Notes: generated from the letters alone by a model not told the origin. Positions 7,338-15,564 are shown, numbered from the stretch's first letter. The stretch is 64,000 bases of DNA from Tissierella sp. MB52-C2 (GCF_030931715.1 NZ_CP133261.1:1674001-1738000), one strand, 5' to 3'. Numbers and translations are program-made.

Positions 7338-8096
7338 TTAATAGTTGGTTATTATCAATTCTTTATATTTCTTTCTTGCTTCCATATTATTAGATACACT
7401 ATATAACACTTCTGCTTCTTTAGTATTAAAATCCTTATACCACTCTCTAACTTTTTCGTGGTCATTTATCGTTAATAAGAATTTGCCCTTTAAATTAATT
7501 AGTTTGTCTCTAAGCAATAGATGATGTTCTTCTCCAAATTTATCTGAATATCCACAAGTTTCAAAATAAGGTGGATCTACAAAGAAAAATGTATGCTCTC
7601 TATCATATTTATCAATTACTTTTTCAAAGCTTAGGTTTTCTACATAAGTGTTTCTTAATCTTTCTTTTAACTCTCCTAGTACATTCTTATAAAATATCTG
7701 TGGTTTTGGCTTAGAAGTAGTTCCATAGCCATAGTTATTCCCCCTGCCTCCAAAACTTTGTGTTATTAAATATAGAAACCTTACTGCTCTATTTATTTCC
7801 GTTAAATGCTCTATAGTGTAATTCTTATATTCATCAAACATATCTCTACTACTTATTTGATACTCTAGCATTCTTTCTACTTCAGGAGCATGGTACTTAA
7901 TCATATTGAATAGATTTATCAATTCTTTATCTATATCATTAATTACCTCTACCTTAGAAGGCTCCTTACCAAAATACACCCAACCCGCTCCGAGAAATAA
8001 TTCTACATAACAGGTATGTTGTTCTGGTATCATTTCTATAATAGTTTTTCTTAATCTACTTTTCCCTCCCATTCGTGGGATTGGTGGTTTTAACAT
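7338..8096 (-). CDS. dam: Dam-family N6-adenine DNA methyltransferase
   Basis: 252 aa, the usual size for phage D12-class enzymes. Motif I reads PRMGGKSRLRKTI with VELFLGAGWVYF, and the catalytic motif IV is DPPYFET at about residues 174-180. A long helical target-recognition insert lies between them. It transfers methyl groups from S-adenosylmethionine to adenine in a short DNA site; the site cannot be read from sequence. In phages such enzymes protect the genome from restriction or mark it for packaging. It is flanked by terminators on both sides, with the HNH endonuclease next in line, so a restriction-like pairing is possible but unproven. Confidence 0.88.
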   Translation of the reverse strand: MLKPPIPRMGGKSRLRKTIIEMIPEQHTCYVELFLGAGWVYFGKEPSKVEVINDIDKELINLFNMIKYHAPEVERMLEYQISSRDMFDEYKNYTIEHLTEINRAVRFLYLITQSFGGRGNNYGYGTTSKPKPQIFYKNVLGELKERLRNTYVENLSFEKVIDKYDREHTFFFVDPPYFETCGYSDKFGEEHHLLLRDKLINLKGKFLLTINDHEKVREWYKDFNTKEAEVLYSVSNNMEARKKYKELIITNY

Positions 8097-8164
8097 TTAG
8101 ACATCTCCTTTTATTGTATTGGGTTAATAGATGTACACCGCCCATCACATCAAAAAGGAGCAAT

Positions 8165-8197
8165 AAAAAATCCCACCGGGGAACTGGTGAGATTTTC
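8165..8197 (-). terminator. Terminator after the ArpU/DUF1492-like gene
   Basis: Minus-strand AAAATC(T)CACC, loop AGTTCCCC, GGTG(G)GATTTTTTATT. It closes the leftward early operon. Confidence 0.75.
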
Positions 8198-8288
8198 GTA
8201 ATCCTTATTTACTTGACACATGATTCATTTTGGAATAGTTTTCCATAATATAATAATAGCACACTTAAAACGAACATGGCGAACAAGT

Positions 8289-8702
8289 TCAAGAATTGCC
8301 TAAAAATCTATTATGTATCATTCTTACGCTATCAGCTGTATTATTTCCGCCTATACTTGCTGCCACCTGCTTCCATTCTAATCCATTTATATACCTTAAT
8401 GTGAATATCTGCCTCACTAAGCTATCTCCTATATTGTTTATGTAGTCATTAGTTTCTTCTACTAAGTCTATTAGCTCCTCTACTCTTCTATTCAGCTTTC
8501 CCTGCAATCTATTTAATTTATTATCATAACCTTGATAATCTACTCCTGTAATCAAGAAATTACTTTCTATATAGGGGAAATAAGGAGTAGACCCCTTTAC
8601 TGAATCTGTTGTTATAGTGTAAGTAATGTCTTCTATTTGCTTTTTTAATATTTCTATTTCGCTTTTTAAATATTTTAGCTCTGATAATTGTTCTTTATCC
8701 AT
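8289..8702 (-). CDS. Phage late-transcription regulator, DUF1492/ArpU-like
   Basis: 137 aa. The N-terminal half is helical, and the C-terminal half has VRQIFTLRYINGLEWKQVA, the sigma-70 region-4-like HTH pattern of DUF1492 and ArpU proteins. These are found at the end of early operons in Firmicute phages just before the terminase, and are thought to switch on late genes. The position here, last gene of the leftward early run and before the cargo and small terminase, fits that role. Its stop is six bases from nothing else and a terminator follows. The gene follows 8708 with a five-base gap, so they are co-translated. Confidence 0.75.
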   Translation of the reverse strand: MDKEQLSELKYLKSEIEILKKQIEDITYTITTDSVKGSTPYFPYIESNFLITGVDYQGYDNKLNRLQGKLNRRVEELIDLVEETNDYINNIGDSLVRQIFTLRYINGLEWKQVAASIGGNNTADSVRMIHNRFLGNS

Positions 8703-8707
8703 TTCTC

Positions 8708-9037
8708 CTACTCTCCTTTCCTCTCTGCCTCAATCTGTTTCATGACTATATCTATATTAAGCTTAGTCTTATATATAAACTGCATATTACTTTCATATAA
8801 AGTCTCTGCTATATCTCTTTTCATCTTTAAATCTGCTATCTTTTCATTCCCCCGACATAAGTCAGATATAATTGTTACCGGCATACCTTCTGCTCTTAAT
8901 CTTAAGATTTCTTTTGCCAATTCTACTCTATAGTCTCTCTCTGCTATCGCTTTAGCTTTTCCTCTTACTTTTATAATTGTGATTGCTTTACTTAAATCAT
9001 TTCTATATTTATTTAATTCCATCTGTAAATCCTGCAT
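8708..9037 (-). CDS. Conserved phage protein, helical, unknown function
   Basis: 109 aa; start at ATG 9035-9037 behind GGGGAGGGAAG (the longer frame from 9052 has no signal). Mostly helical and charged, with RVELAKEILRLRAEGMPVTIISD followed by CRGNEKIADLKMKRDIAETLYES, a pattern common in small Clostridial phage proteins encoded beside the DUF1492 regulator. No catalytic motif. It starts directly after a strong hairpin at 9051-9095, so its transcription probably depends on read-through or a promoter in that spacer. Confidence 0.6.
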   Translation of the reverse strand: MQDLQMELNKYRNDLSKAITIIKVRGKAKAIAERDYRVELAKEILRLRAEGMPVTIISDLCRGNEKIADLKMKRDIAETLYESNMQFIYKTKLNIDIVMKQIEAERKGE

Positions 9038-9050
9038 ATCTTCCCTCCCC

Positions 9051-9095
9051 AAAAAAGAAAAGCCCAGGGATTTTATTTTATTATCCCTGGGCTTC
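9051..9095 (-). terminator. Strong terminator upstream of 8708
   Basis: A 12-bp stem, AAGCCCAGGGAT with ATCCCTGGGCTT, is followed on the minus strand by TTCTTTTTT. It would end transcripts from the 46-aa gene and the early operon, limiting flow into the regulator genes. Confidence 0.8.
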
Positions 9096-9136
9096 TAGAG
9101 CCTCTATCTATGATTTAACACTTACGATATCAATAA

Positions 9137-9174
9137 AAATACCGCATAATTCTTTTCTGAACGATACGGTATTT
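9137..9174 (-). terminator. Hairpin after the 46-aa gene
   Basis: AAATACCG and CGGTATTT pair across a 22-base loop, followed on the minus strand by TTATTG. A weak terminator or processing site. Confidence 0.4.
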
Positions 9175-9231
9175 AAACTAAATATTTGGTTTTAGTAATT
9201 ATGATATTAGATATAAAAGTTGTACACCATA

Positions 9232-9372
9232 TTATCTTGAATTCTTATTAATATAAATATTCAATGCTTGCACTGCTTTAAATGATACAAAAATAGCCGA
9301 AATATAAAGCATAACTTCTAATACAGCTTTAATATAAACTAAAACAACACTTAAATAACTAAAACCCACCAT
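9232..9372 (-). CDS. Small membrane protein, 46 aa
   Basis: ATG 9370-9372 follows AGAGGGGGAATTATT, a strong ribosome binding site. The product begins MVGFSYLSVVLVYIK and is nearly all hydrophobic up to a short basic tail (INKNSR), so it should form one or two membrane helices. It fits a small phage membrane protein, but it lies far from any lysis cassette, so a holin call is not justified. Bases 9373-9561 upstream hold no further gene that I can see. Confidence 0.6.
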   Translation of the reverse strand: MVGFSYLSVVLVYIKAVLEVMLYISAIFVSFKAVQALNIYINKNSR

Positions 9373-9561
9373 AATAATTCCCCCTCTGTTAAAGTTTAAT
9401 ATCATTTGTTACACATCATTCTGCTATTACGAATTACTTACATGAAAATTATACCATATAACACCAATATACTTATGATAACATTACTTTTCAATACCGT
9501 ATTATTCAGTTTTCAATGTTCAGTTACACAAATAATATTCTATATATAATGTCTGTGATAT

Positions 9562-10251
9562 TTATTGAGGAACAACTAATTCTAAAATATTATCTTCTTC
9601 TCCTGTAATTCTACCTGATATGCTAAAGTTTTCTCCATCCTCTACACCCTGATAGTACACATCTCCAAAACCTTGAAATTTTGTATTACTATTAATAGTG
9701 CGTTTGAATTCCATGTTATTGTATTCATCTATGACGGCTTGATCTTTTACTAAAACTAGTCCCCATTCTTGGTTTACTTCTTTTTGTTTTTCAAAAGCCT
9801 TATTTAACCCTTCTATAAACCCTAATGCATAATCATTTTCTAGTCCTTTGGTTGAATATCCTTCTTTACTATATTGGTACCTTAACTTCTTAACCATAGA
9901 TACTATGCAATCAATAGCATACTCCAAAACTATTCTACATACTGTTACATCCTCATCCTTGCCCATGAACACAATAGTATGTGTTTTGTTGGTTCTATAA
10001 AAATGATAACATCCAAAATTTTCAGCAACTACACTAGCTAATTTCCCCTTCCACTTACCTTGCCTAAAGGTTATATTTGTTTTACCTTCTATTACATTAA
10101 TATCTTTATGCTCCTCTATTTCCTTTAACGAAATTTTATGTTTTACTAACAACTCTTGAGCTTTTAGCATTGCTGATTTGGCTTCATACTCATTTGAGCT
10201 TTCGCTAAGTGCTAATAACTTTTTTATTCTTAAAACTATAGTGGTGTCCAA
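9562..10251 (-). CDS. DUF2786 domain phage protein
   Basis: 229 aa; TTG start (10249-10251) behind AGGAGGACAAAA. Residues 5-45 show the DUF2786 pattern: IKKLLALSESSNEYEAKSAMLKAQELLVKH. A middle domain (about 60-160) includes CYHFYRTNKTHTIVFMGKDEDVTVCRI, typical of the extended phage forms of this family. The function of DUF2786 is unknown; it is frequent among phage replication-region genes. It is the last member of the leftward early gene run before a spacer of about 190 bases. Confidence 0.8.
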   Translation of the reverse strand: MDTTIVLRIKKLLALSESSNEYEAKSAMLKAQELLVKHKISLKEIEEHKDINVIEGKTNITFRQGKWKGKLASVVAENFGCYHFYRTNKTHTIVFMGKDEDVTVCRIVLEYAIDCIVSMVKKLRYQYSKEGYSTKGLENDYALGFIEGLNKAFEKQKEVNQEWGLVLVKDQAVIDEYNNMEFKRTINSNTKFQGFGDVYYQGVEDGENFSISGRITGEEDNILELVVPQ

Positions 10252-10299
10252 TTTTGTCCTCCTCCCATGTATAATAAACGCTTCATAACTTTGTCTTGT

Positions 10300-11172
10300 T
10301 TAAACTGCTACTTTTATACCTCTTCTTTTCAATTCATTAATTAATTCTTTAGTGCTTGTCTGATTAATCTTTTCTATTCTGTCTATATATTCTTTAGGTT
10401 TTCTATCTTTAACCAAACGTCTAACTTTAAAATCTTCTTCATTGGCATCAAACAGTTGGAAATCGGCTATATTTGTATACTCTGTATCGTTTAATATTAC
10501 CCACCACATATTATTAAGATTACGATATACTCTTCCTCTCATTAATCTACCTTTCCAATTTCTAAAATACTTTATTTGACCGTTATATATTGTTTTCCCA
10601 TCCCTATCAGTGTTGTTATAGCTATATTCACAAGTAGTTCCATCTAAATCCGATAGGTTAAAGTCCATGTTTTTTTGGGGATAATGGCACGACTCTACAT
10701 AGTGTTGTTTTATTTTATCTTTAGAAAGTTTGTACTCAATTCTAGTGTTCTCAGTAATTCCTAACGCTTTTAAGAATTCAGCTATCTTATTTGCTTCATT
10801 TATAAACATAAGCTTTATCATATATGGCATTTTTTCAAATTTATCAAAATCATAATACCCTCCATATTTGTTTTCATAATTGATATTCTGAAAGAACTCA
10901 AGTCTAAATCCTCTTGGATACCTTTCAGCCTTAAATTCTAATGTCCCTTTTCTTCCATACCAATGGTCTTTATTTAAACTTTTATAACGTCTCTGATATT
11001 CTGGATCACGCCCTATTTGAAAACCTCTTGTACTCATAAAATTAAGTAATCTATGAAGTATAGGATAATCAGACCATTTATTTCTATCTTGCCAGTCATG
11101 TTTTTCTCCAGTATCATTTATCAAGTTAATTATAGCTGAATTTTTATCTATACTAAAAAAATATCCTTCCAT
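10300..11172 (-). CDS. Phage protein of unknown function, 290 aa
   Basis: Start set at ATG 11170-11172 behind AGGAGGAATAAA, one base after the ParB-like stop, so translation is probably coupled. The protein is aromatic- and Arg-rich (GFQIGRDPEYQRRYKSLNKDHW, GGYYDFDKFEKMPYM) and has no membrane helix or known motif. A C-terminal KELINELKRRGIKV reads like a short SAP- or HeH-type helix-extended-loop-helix, which often binds DNA; this is a suggestion only. Confidence 0.6.
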   Translation of the reverse strand: MEGYFFSIDKNSAIINLINDTGEKHDWQDRNKWSDYPILHRLLNFMSTRGFQIGRDPEYQRRYKSLNKDHWYGRKGTLEFKAERYPRGFRLEFFQNINYENKYGGYYDFDKFEKMPYMIKLMFINEANKIAEFLKALGITENTRIEYKLSKDKIKQHYVESCHYPQKNMDFNLSDLDGTTCEYSYNNTDRDGKTIYNGQIKYFRNWKGRLMRGRVYRNLNNMWWVILNDTEYTNIADFQLFDANEEDFKVRRLVKDRKPKEYIDRIEKINQTSTKELINELKRRGIKVAV

Positions 11173-11173
11173 T

Positions 11174-12571
11174 TTATTCCTCCTCATCATCCTTGAATAG
11201 TTCATGAGTTCCATCTTGAAGTTGCTTCTCTTCCTCCGACATTTTATATCCTAATTTCTTGAGGAACTCATATACATAATCAAGCTCTTCATTGCTTTTA
11301 TACTTATCTTGCCAATCAAGATAGTCCTCTTTATTGTCAAGCGAATGGTAGGTTGACTGTAACAAGTATAGCTCCGGTTGTTTCCATATATGGTTTACTA
11401 TGTCCTTCCACTCAATTTTTTTATCTTCCTTTTCAGTTGCCTCTATCCCCATGATCTCTGCTAGTTTTTCAGATGATATTCTATTATATCTGTCTACACT
11501 TGCATATAATGTAGCTTCTATTATTGTGTTCATGTTTTTCCTAGATTTTGTATTTGAAATTTCCTTTACAAAATCACTTCTTAATTTATATGCTCTTTCA
11601 GATATTTCTTTGAGTGCTACTCTCCTGGATTCTTTTCTCTCTCTTTTTAATCTTCCTTGTTTTTCTGCTTCTGTCTCTATATCTTTTCCTGTATCTTCTT
11701 TATATAAGGTGATATGATACTGCCCTACCTCATAAAAATATCTTACTGTATCTGCCACATCACTAGGCCTTTCTATGGTTTCATCACTGCTAGTACTATA
11801 ACTTTTCACATATCTCAAAATATTACTTCTTGATTCTACTTTTGTAGCAAACTCATTTAACTGTTCTATTATTTCAGAGGTTCTTTTATATCTTTTTTCC
11901 TTATCAATGGCATTTCTTAATGTCCAATGGAAGTCATGAGTTCCTACTTTTTCTAATACTTCATTCCTTAGTTCTATATCCTGAATCTTTTCTAACTCAA
12001 CATAGTCCATGAGAGTACCCCCACGGCTAGTTGACTCTTTTAGTTTCTCCTGGTCTAATTCTAGAAGCTTCATTCTTCTACGAACTGTACTTTCTGAAAA
12101 ACCTGTTTTCTCTGAAATATTTGTTACTGATTCACCTAGTTCTAACATCATTTGAAATCCCTGGGCCTGCTCATAAACTGTAAGGTCTACTCTTTGCATA
12201 TTTTCGAGCAACATTGTTGCTACTTGTGTTTTTTTGTCCATCTCTATTATTGCACATGGAACTTCTTTTAGTCCTGCTAGTTTAGCTGCAGCTAATCTTC
12301 TATGCCCAATGATAACCGTATATTCACCCTTAGGCTCCCAATTCTTGCATGGTGGACTGTTTGTTTTATCATGTTCATCTTGACATTTGCCAGCCGCTCC
12401 ATTGAATGCACTGCAAGTCAAACAGTAACCCTCTTCTTCTGGCACTATTGTTAGGTTTTGCAGTACCCCACTTTCCTTTATACTTTCCGCTAGTTCCGTA
12501 ACATCCCCTAAATCCTTTCTTGGATTATGAGGATGTGGAAATATCTTATCAACTCTAATAAATTTAATCAT
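11174..12571 (-). CDS. ParB/Spo0J-like phage nuclease-domain protein with Cys-rich insert
   Basis: 465 aa; start ATG 12569-12571, the only good start before the family N-terminus IRVDKIFPHPHNPRKDLGDV. The ParB N-terminal fold is seen as LAESIKESGVLQNLTIVP, IIGHRRLAAAKLAGLKEVPC and MLLENMQRVDLTVYEQAQGF, followed by an HTH (VTNISEKTGFSESTVRRRMKLL). Unusually, about 40 residues with four cysteines (CLTC, GKCQ, PPCKNW) interrupt the fold just before GHRR, suggesting a metal site. The C-terminal 200 residues are helical and charged. Phage ParB-like proteins bind DNA and may hydrolyse nucleotides; a partition role is not implied in an integrated element. Confidence 0.82.
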   Translation of the reverse strand: MIKFIRVDKIFPHPHNPRKDLGDVTELAESIKESGVLQNLTIVPEEEGYCLTCSAFNGAAGKCQDEHDKTNSPPCKNWEPKGEYTVIIGHRRLAAAKLAGLKEVPCAIIEMDKKTQVATMLLENMQRVDLTVYEQAQGFQMMLELGESVTNISEKTGFSESTVRRRMKLLELDQEKLKESTSRGGTLMDYVELEKIQDIELRNEVLEKVGTHDFHWTLRNAIDKEKRYKRTSEIIEQLNEFATKVESRSNILRYVKSYSTSSDETIERPSDVADTVRYFYEVGQYHITLYKEDTGKDIETEAEKQGRLKRERKESRRVALKEISERAYKLRSDFVKEISNTKSRKNMNTIIEATLYASVDRYNRISSEKLAEIMGIEATEKEDKKIEWKDIVNHIWKQPELYLLQSTYHSLDNKEDYLDWQDKYKSNEELDYVYEFLKKLGYKMSEEEKQLQDGTHELFKDDEEE

Positions 12572-12605
12572 AATTAAATGTTCCCCTTTCATTTTTTAAA
12601 TGATT

Positions 12606-12725
12606 TTAACTATTCTTTCCTGTGTCAAATTTGTTCTTAGTTTTACACCTGTGACATATTATTTCTGCCTTTCCTTCAAGTTCAAGAAGTAATTTGCCAC
12701 ACCTTTTGCATCTGATTTTTTTCAT
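12606..12725 (-). CDS. Com-like zinc-finger protein, 39 aa
   Basis: The frame starts at ATG 12723-12725, overlapping the preceding gene's stop (ATGA). It reads MKKIRCKRCGKLLLE and later IICHRCKTKNKF, with two CxxC pairs. This is the shape of the Com protein of phage Mu, a zinc-finger translational activator of the mom modification gene. Here no mom gene is adjacent, so only the fold, not the target, can be inferred. Confidence 0.65.
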   Translation of the reverse strand: MKKIRCKRCGKLLLELEGKAEIICHRCKTKNKFDTGKNS

Positions 12726-12904
12726 TGCTTCACGCTCCATTTTTCAGCTGAATAGATAATTCTAACCTTGTCCCAAATTTCTATATATCTATTTTTCTTT
12801 ACTTCTCCCTCTACTATCTTTGTCATTTCTTTAAAATTCTTATAAGGTATAGCTTCAGCTACATTGATACTTAATTCTTTAGAGGTTTCTATTAGCTTGT
12901 CCAA
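12722..12904 (-). CDS. Small phage protein, 60 aa
   Basis: TTG start at 12902-12904 behind GGAGGGAGAAAA; the stop overlaps the start of the Com-like gene by four bases, so the two are translationally coupled. Helical and basic (EMTKIVEGEVKKNRYIEIW). No recognised domain. Confidence 0.55.
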   Translation of the reverse strand: MDKLIETSKELSINVAEAIPYKNFKEMTKIVEGEVKKNRYIEIWDKVRIIYSAEKWSVKQ

Positions 12905-12915
12905 TTTTCTCCCTC

Positions 12916-13125
12916 CTAAAATAGACTTAATTGCTCTCCTAATATCTTAAATTCCTCAATATTTCGTCCGTTTACAATTAAAGGCATATATACAACTCCA
13001 GGTTCATCTACTAACTCATAATGTGCCACTGCTCCTGTTTCGGTTATTGAAAGTATCCTAACTAATTCTTTCTTTTTCCCCATATGAGCTAATAATGTTT
13101 TATCTCTATGAATATGAACTACCAT
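12916..13125 (-). CDS. Small phage protein, 69 aa
   Basis: ATG behind AGGAGGATTAAT. The sequence MVVHIHRDKTLLAHMGKKKE, then ILSITETGAVAHYELVDEPG, reads as a compact beta domain. It ends ILGEQLSLF, a QLSLF-type tail that matches the beta-clamp-binding consensus QL[SD]LF. If so it would bind the host sliding clamp, as several phage replication proteins do. The fold and function are otherwise unknown. Confidence 0.55.
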   Translation of the reverse strand: MVVHIHRDKTLLAHMGKKKELVRILSITETGAVAHYELVDEPGVVYMPLIVNGRNIEEFKILGEQLSLF

Positions 13126-13135
13126 ATTAATCCTC

Positions 13136-13798
13136 CTAGAGTGCCTTTTTATCTTTTCCGTCCATATATCTATTGAACTCCTGCAGGTTGAACATATCTA
13201 TTTGCTTGACCACTGGTTCTAGTTCTCTCCAAAGTATTTCATCTTTCAGGAGATTTTTTATTTTGCCTTGGGTAGTTGCCCAATCTGTGCCAAATGTTGA
13301 TATCATGTTATTCCAATCTTCTACATCGTGAGGCTGTAAATCTCCATATTCGTCTATATGCCTAAGTTCATGGTAAAGTAAAGCTATTATTTGTTCTCTT
13401 TGCATTCTCTCAATATAATAATTTCTAGTTTCTAAGATGTATTCATATCCTGTCATTTCCATAAATTGTTTATTAGCATTACTTATTCTAGCCATCCAAT
13501 GTTTTTTAGGCTTTGTGCTTTCTGGCTCTTCCCATTCCATATCTTCTATAAATAAAATCTTAGAAGGTTTTATATGTTTTAATTCTTCAAACCTCTTAAC
13601 TAGTTTTTCAACTATTGGTCTATAAATCCACGTCTTAATCCAGTGCTTATGTCCAAACTTGGCATTATCTAGTTCTCTTACATGATGCAGTTTCCCTGAA
13701 TCATCTATGTTGGTATATATTAAGTGGTATCCTCCTGAGAATTCTTTTTCTAATATTATTTCTCCTGTATTATCATCAATTATTCTTAGTTTCTTCAC
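13136..13798 (-). CDS. Putative phage metallopeptidase
   Basis: 220 aa; GTG start with GGAGGGGATA upstream, overlapping the RecU-like gene by 23 bases. The centre carries IIALLYHELRHIDEYGDLQPH, an HExxH-like HELRH zinc motif with a third His downstream (DLQPHDVEDW), as in the phage metallopeptidase family (PhageMetallopep). An MEWEE segment and KHWMARISNANKQF precede it. Substrate unknown; phage members are encoded among early genes, as here. The overlap with recU suggests coupled expression. Confidence 0.72.
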   Translation of the reverse strand: MKKLRIIDDNTGEIILEKEFSGGYHLIYTNIDDSGKLHHVRELDNAKFGHKHWIKTWIYRPIVEKLVKRFEELKHIKPSKILFIEDMEWEEPESTKPKKHWMARISNANKQFMEMTGYEYILETRNYYIERMQREQIIALLYHELRHIDEYGDLQPHDVEDWNNMISTFGTDWATTQGKIKNLLKDEILWRELEPVVKQIDMFNLQEFNRYMDGKDKKAL

Positions 13799-14303
13799 TA
13801 TCTATCCCCTCCAGGTAATCTAGCATTATTCCATCTCTAGATTTTATTTTCTTACAGTTACATTCAAATTCATTAAATGCTATACTTCCGAATCCTCTTT
13901 TACCTTTATTTTTTTGATACTGTTTCCAGTACCAGGATAATGTAAGCCAATCCAATCTATAAACCTTGTCCAACTTAGTAAAATTGATTAATAGAAATGC
14001 TATTCCTCCATGCTCGTACCAATTCTTCATGAAATTTATTTGATGATCCTGAATATTACTAAGAGGAAATCTATTTTCTTCTCTGGTCTCCTTTGCATCA
14101 AATGCCAAAGGCATACCTTGATATACTCCAATAAAATCCAGTGTGCTTTTTTCTTCATAGTAAGCAGAGGTAATTTTTCCTCCTCTTCGAATTGGCTTCA
14201 TTGGTGTAGCTATCTTTTGCACTAATGCTATTCCCTTTCTTTTATAAGCTTTATTCGATATGTTTATTATTTCTTCAAATACATCTCCTTTGTGATAACC
14301 CAT
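13776..14303 (-). CDS. recU: RecU-like Holliday junction resolvase
   Basis: 175 aa, near the length of host RecU (about 200). The PD-(D/E)XK core is visible: FEEIINISNKAYKRKGIALV (helix with catalytic Glu), STLDFIGVYQGMPLAFDAKET (Asp, then D-A-K), and FPLSNIQDHQINFM. RecU cuts four-way junctions during recombination and phage genome processing. It begins with ATG at the end of a small-gene pair and runs into the metallopeptidase gene. Some phages encode RecU to resolve replication intermediates; this copy belongs to the early operon. Confidence 0.85.
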   Translation of the reverse strand: MGYHKGDVFEEIINISNKAYKRKGIALVQKIATPMKPIRRGGKITSAYYEEKSTLDFIGVYQGMPLAFDAKETREENRFPLSNIQDHQINFMKNWYEHGGIAFLLINFTKLDKVYRLDWLTLSWYWKQYQKNKGKRGFGSIAFNEFECNCKKIKSRDGIMLDYLEGIDSEETKNN

Positions 14304-14360
14304 AGATACACTCCTTATTTTAAAATACTACTTACTATAAATTCTTTAAGTAATGTCCCT

Positions 14361-14501
14361 CTAATTAGCTTTTTCCATCTCCTGAATATTCTCATTAGCT
14401 ACCATCTCCTTTGCCTTAGCCATAGCTTCATGGAAGCTACAGTTATAATCAAAATACATTCTCTCAACTTCTTCAGCTAATAATAGAACTGGCTTATTCA
14501 A
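14361..14501 (-). CDS. Small phage protein, 46 aa
   Basis: TTG start (14499-14501) behind GGAGGTGACTCCAC; overlaps the stop of the preceding 44-aa gene by eight bases. Sequence starts MNKPVLLLAEEVERMYFDYN and is helical, with AKAKEMVANENIQEME. Unknown function. Confidence 0.5.
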   Translation of the reverse strand: MNKPVLLLAEEVERMYFDYNCSFHEAMAKAKEMVANENIQEMEKAN

Positions 14502-14628
14502 GTGGAGTCACCTCCAATATTTTGATAGCTCTATCTAACGCTTGTCTGTCTTTTTCAGAAAGATATTTATCTGCACTTCTTTTATATTTCAAGCTCGTCA
14601 ACCTTCCTACCATCTCATCCTTAGTCAT
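14494..14628 (-). CDS. Small phage protein, 44 aa
   Basis: ATG 14626-14628 behind GGAGGATTTTTT, twelve bases after the DnaD-like stop. Highly charged, helical (MTKDEMVGRLTSLKYKRS). Its terminal codons carry the ribosome binding site and start of the next gene, indicating coupling. Unknown function. Confidence 0.5.
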   Translation of the reverse strand: MTKDEMVGRLTSLKYKRSADKYLSEKDRQALDRAIKILEVTPLE

Positions 14629-14640
14629 AAAAAATCCTCC

Positions 14641-15519
14641 TTATAGTGCTTCATTCTGATTTCTCATTCTTTCTGAGTGTTCTCTTCTTTTTCTTTCAGC
14701 TACGTATTCTAACTGATCCGCTGTATATTTATCCGTTCTACTTTCAAAGTTATGGAATCTAGTCTTTTTAGCTACAACATTTTTAGACTGAGTTTTGCTT
14801 CTATCAGTAGACAGCTTCATACCTCCCCAAGATTTCCAGTTATTTAGAATTCTATTGACATATGTTCTATTTCTTACTCCTTGATTGGCAGACTCTAAAA
14901 TTGCATTCTTGACCCATTCAAATCCATATCTTTCCTTTGAGTCCATTATCCACTCAGGAGTAAATCCATCATACTCGAATCCTGCACTTTGATATAATTT
15001 TGCTAGTTCTGAAAATTCATCATCAAAAACAAGTGCATCATTTTCTGTATTAATACTAGTATTTATATCGTTTAGTTTAGTTTGGTTTAGTTTATATAAT
15101 GTGCTACTACTGTGCCCCTCCTGTGACTCCTGCTGTGTACCTTTCGTGCCTACTTCTGTGCCTACTTTCTTACACTCAACATCCTTTGTTCCTTCTTTTG
15201 TGTTCTGTTGTGTGTCTACTACTGTGCCTACTTTTTGACTATCAAACCTTACCATTTTATATTTTCCAGCTTGGTTTGAAGTTCCTTTTTTATACTGAAC
15301 TAATCCTTTTTGAATTAATACATTTCTTGCTTTATCTAGCCCTTGCCGAGATAATCCAGTCAACCCCTGTAGTACTAGATTGGCTACAGTAAACTCATCA
15401 GCCCATCCTGCTTTATTGTTTATAGACATTAGAGCATGCCATAAAGCAATTGCACCTGTCGATAATGTGTTATACAAAAGCCAATCATAGAACGAATTTA
15501 TCTCTTTTATATAGTTCAT
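14641..15519 (-). CDS. DnaD-like phage replisome organiser / initiator
   Basis: 292 aa. The N-terminal 95 residues form a winged-helix domain (FYDWLLYNTLSTGAIALWHALM and LTGLSRQGLDKARNVLIQKG). A low-complexity linker rich in VGT and GT follows (about 95-140), then a DnaD-type C-terminal domain with YQSAGFEYDGFTPEWIM and RTYVNRILNNWKSWG (the YxxxILxxW core). Such proteins bind the phage origin and load the host helicase; origins often lie inside the gene, and the linker DNA here has short direct repeats. It is followed directly by two small genes and recU. Confidence 0.82.
   Translation of the reverse strand: MNYIKEINSFYDWLLYNTLSTGAIALWHALMSINNKAGWADEFTVANLVLQGLTGLSRQGLDKARNVLIQKGLVQYKKGTSNQAGKYKMVRFDSQKVGTVVDTQQNTKEGTKDVECKKVGTEVGTKGTQQESQEGHSSSTLYKLNQTKLNDINTSINTENDALVFDDEFSELAKLYQSAGFEYDGFTPEWIMDSKERYGFEWVKNAILESANQGVRNRTYVNRILNNWKSWGGMKLSTDRSKTQSKNVVAKKTRFHNFESRTDKYTADQLEYVAERKRREHSERMRNQNEAL
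15105..15240. repeat. Short direct repeats in the DnaD-like linker, possible origin iterons
   Basis: TGTGCCTACT-type 10-mers recur (GTGCCTACTTCTGTGCCTACTT and, about 80 bases on, TCTACTACTGTGCCTACTTT), with related CTGTG and TTGTGT words between. The repeats encode the GT-rich linker of the initiator-like protein. Confidence 0.35.
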
Positions 15520-15564
15520 TTAGTTATCACCTTCTTTATATCAAGGGGGATTTCTCCCCCTAAA

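Noticed and set aside
9232-9372. 46-aa hydrophobic protein as a holin
   Set aside because: No endolysin or tail genes nearby and located in the early region; only membrane protein status is supported.
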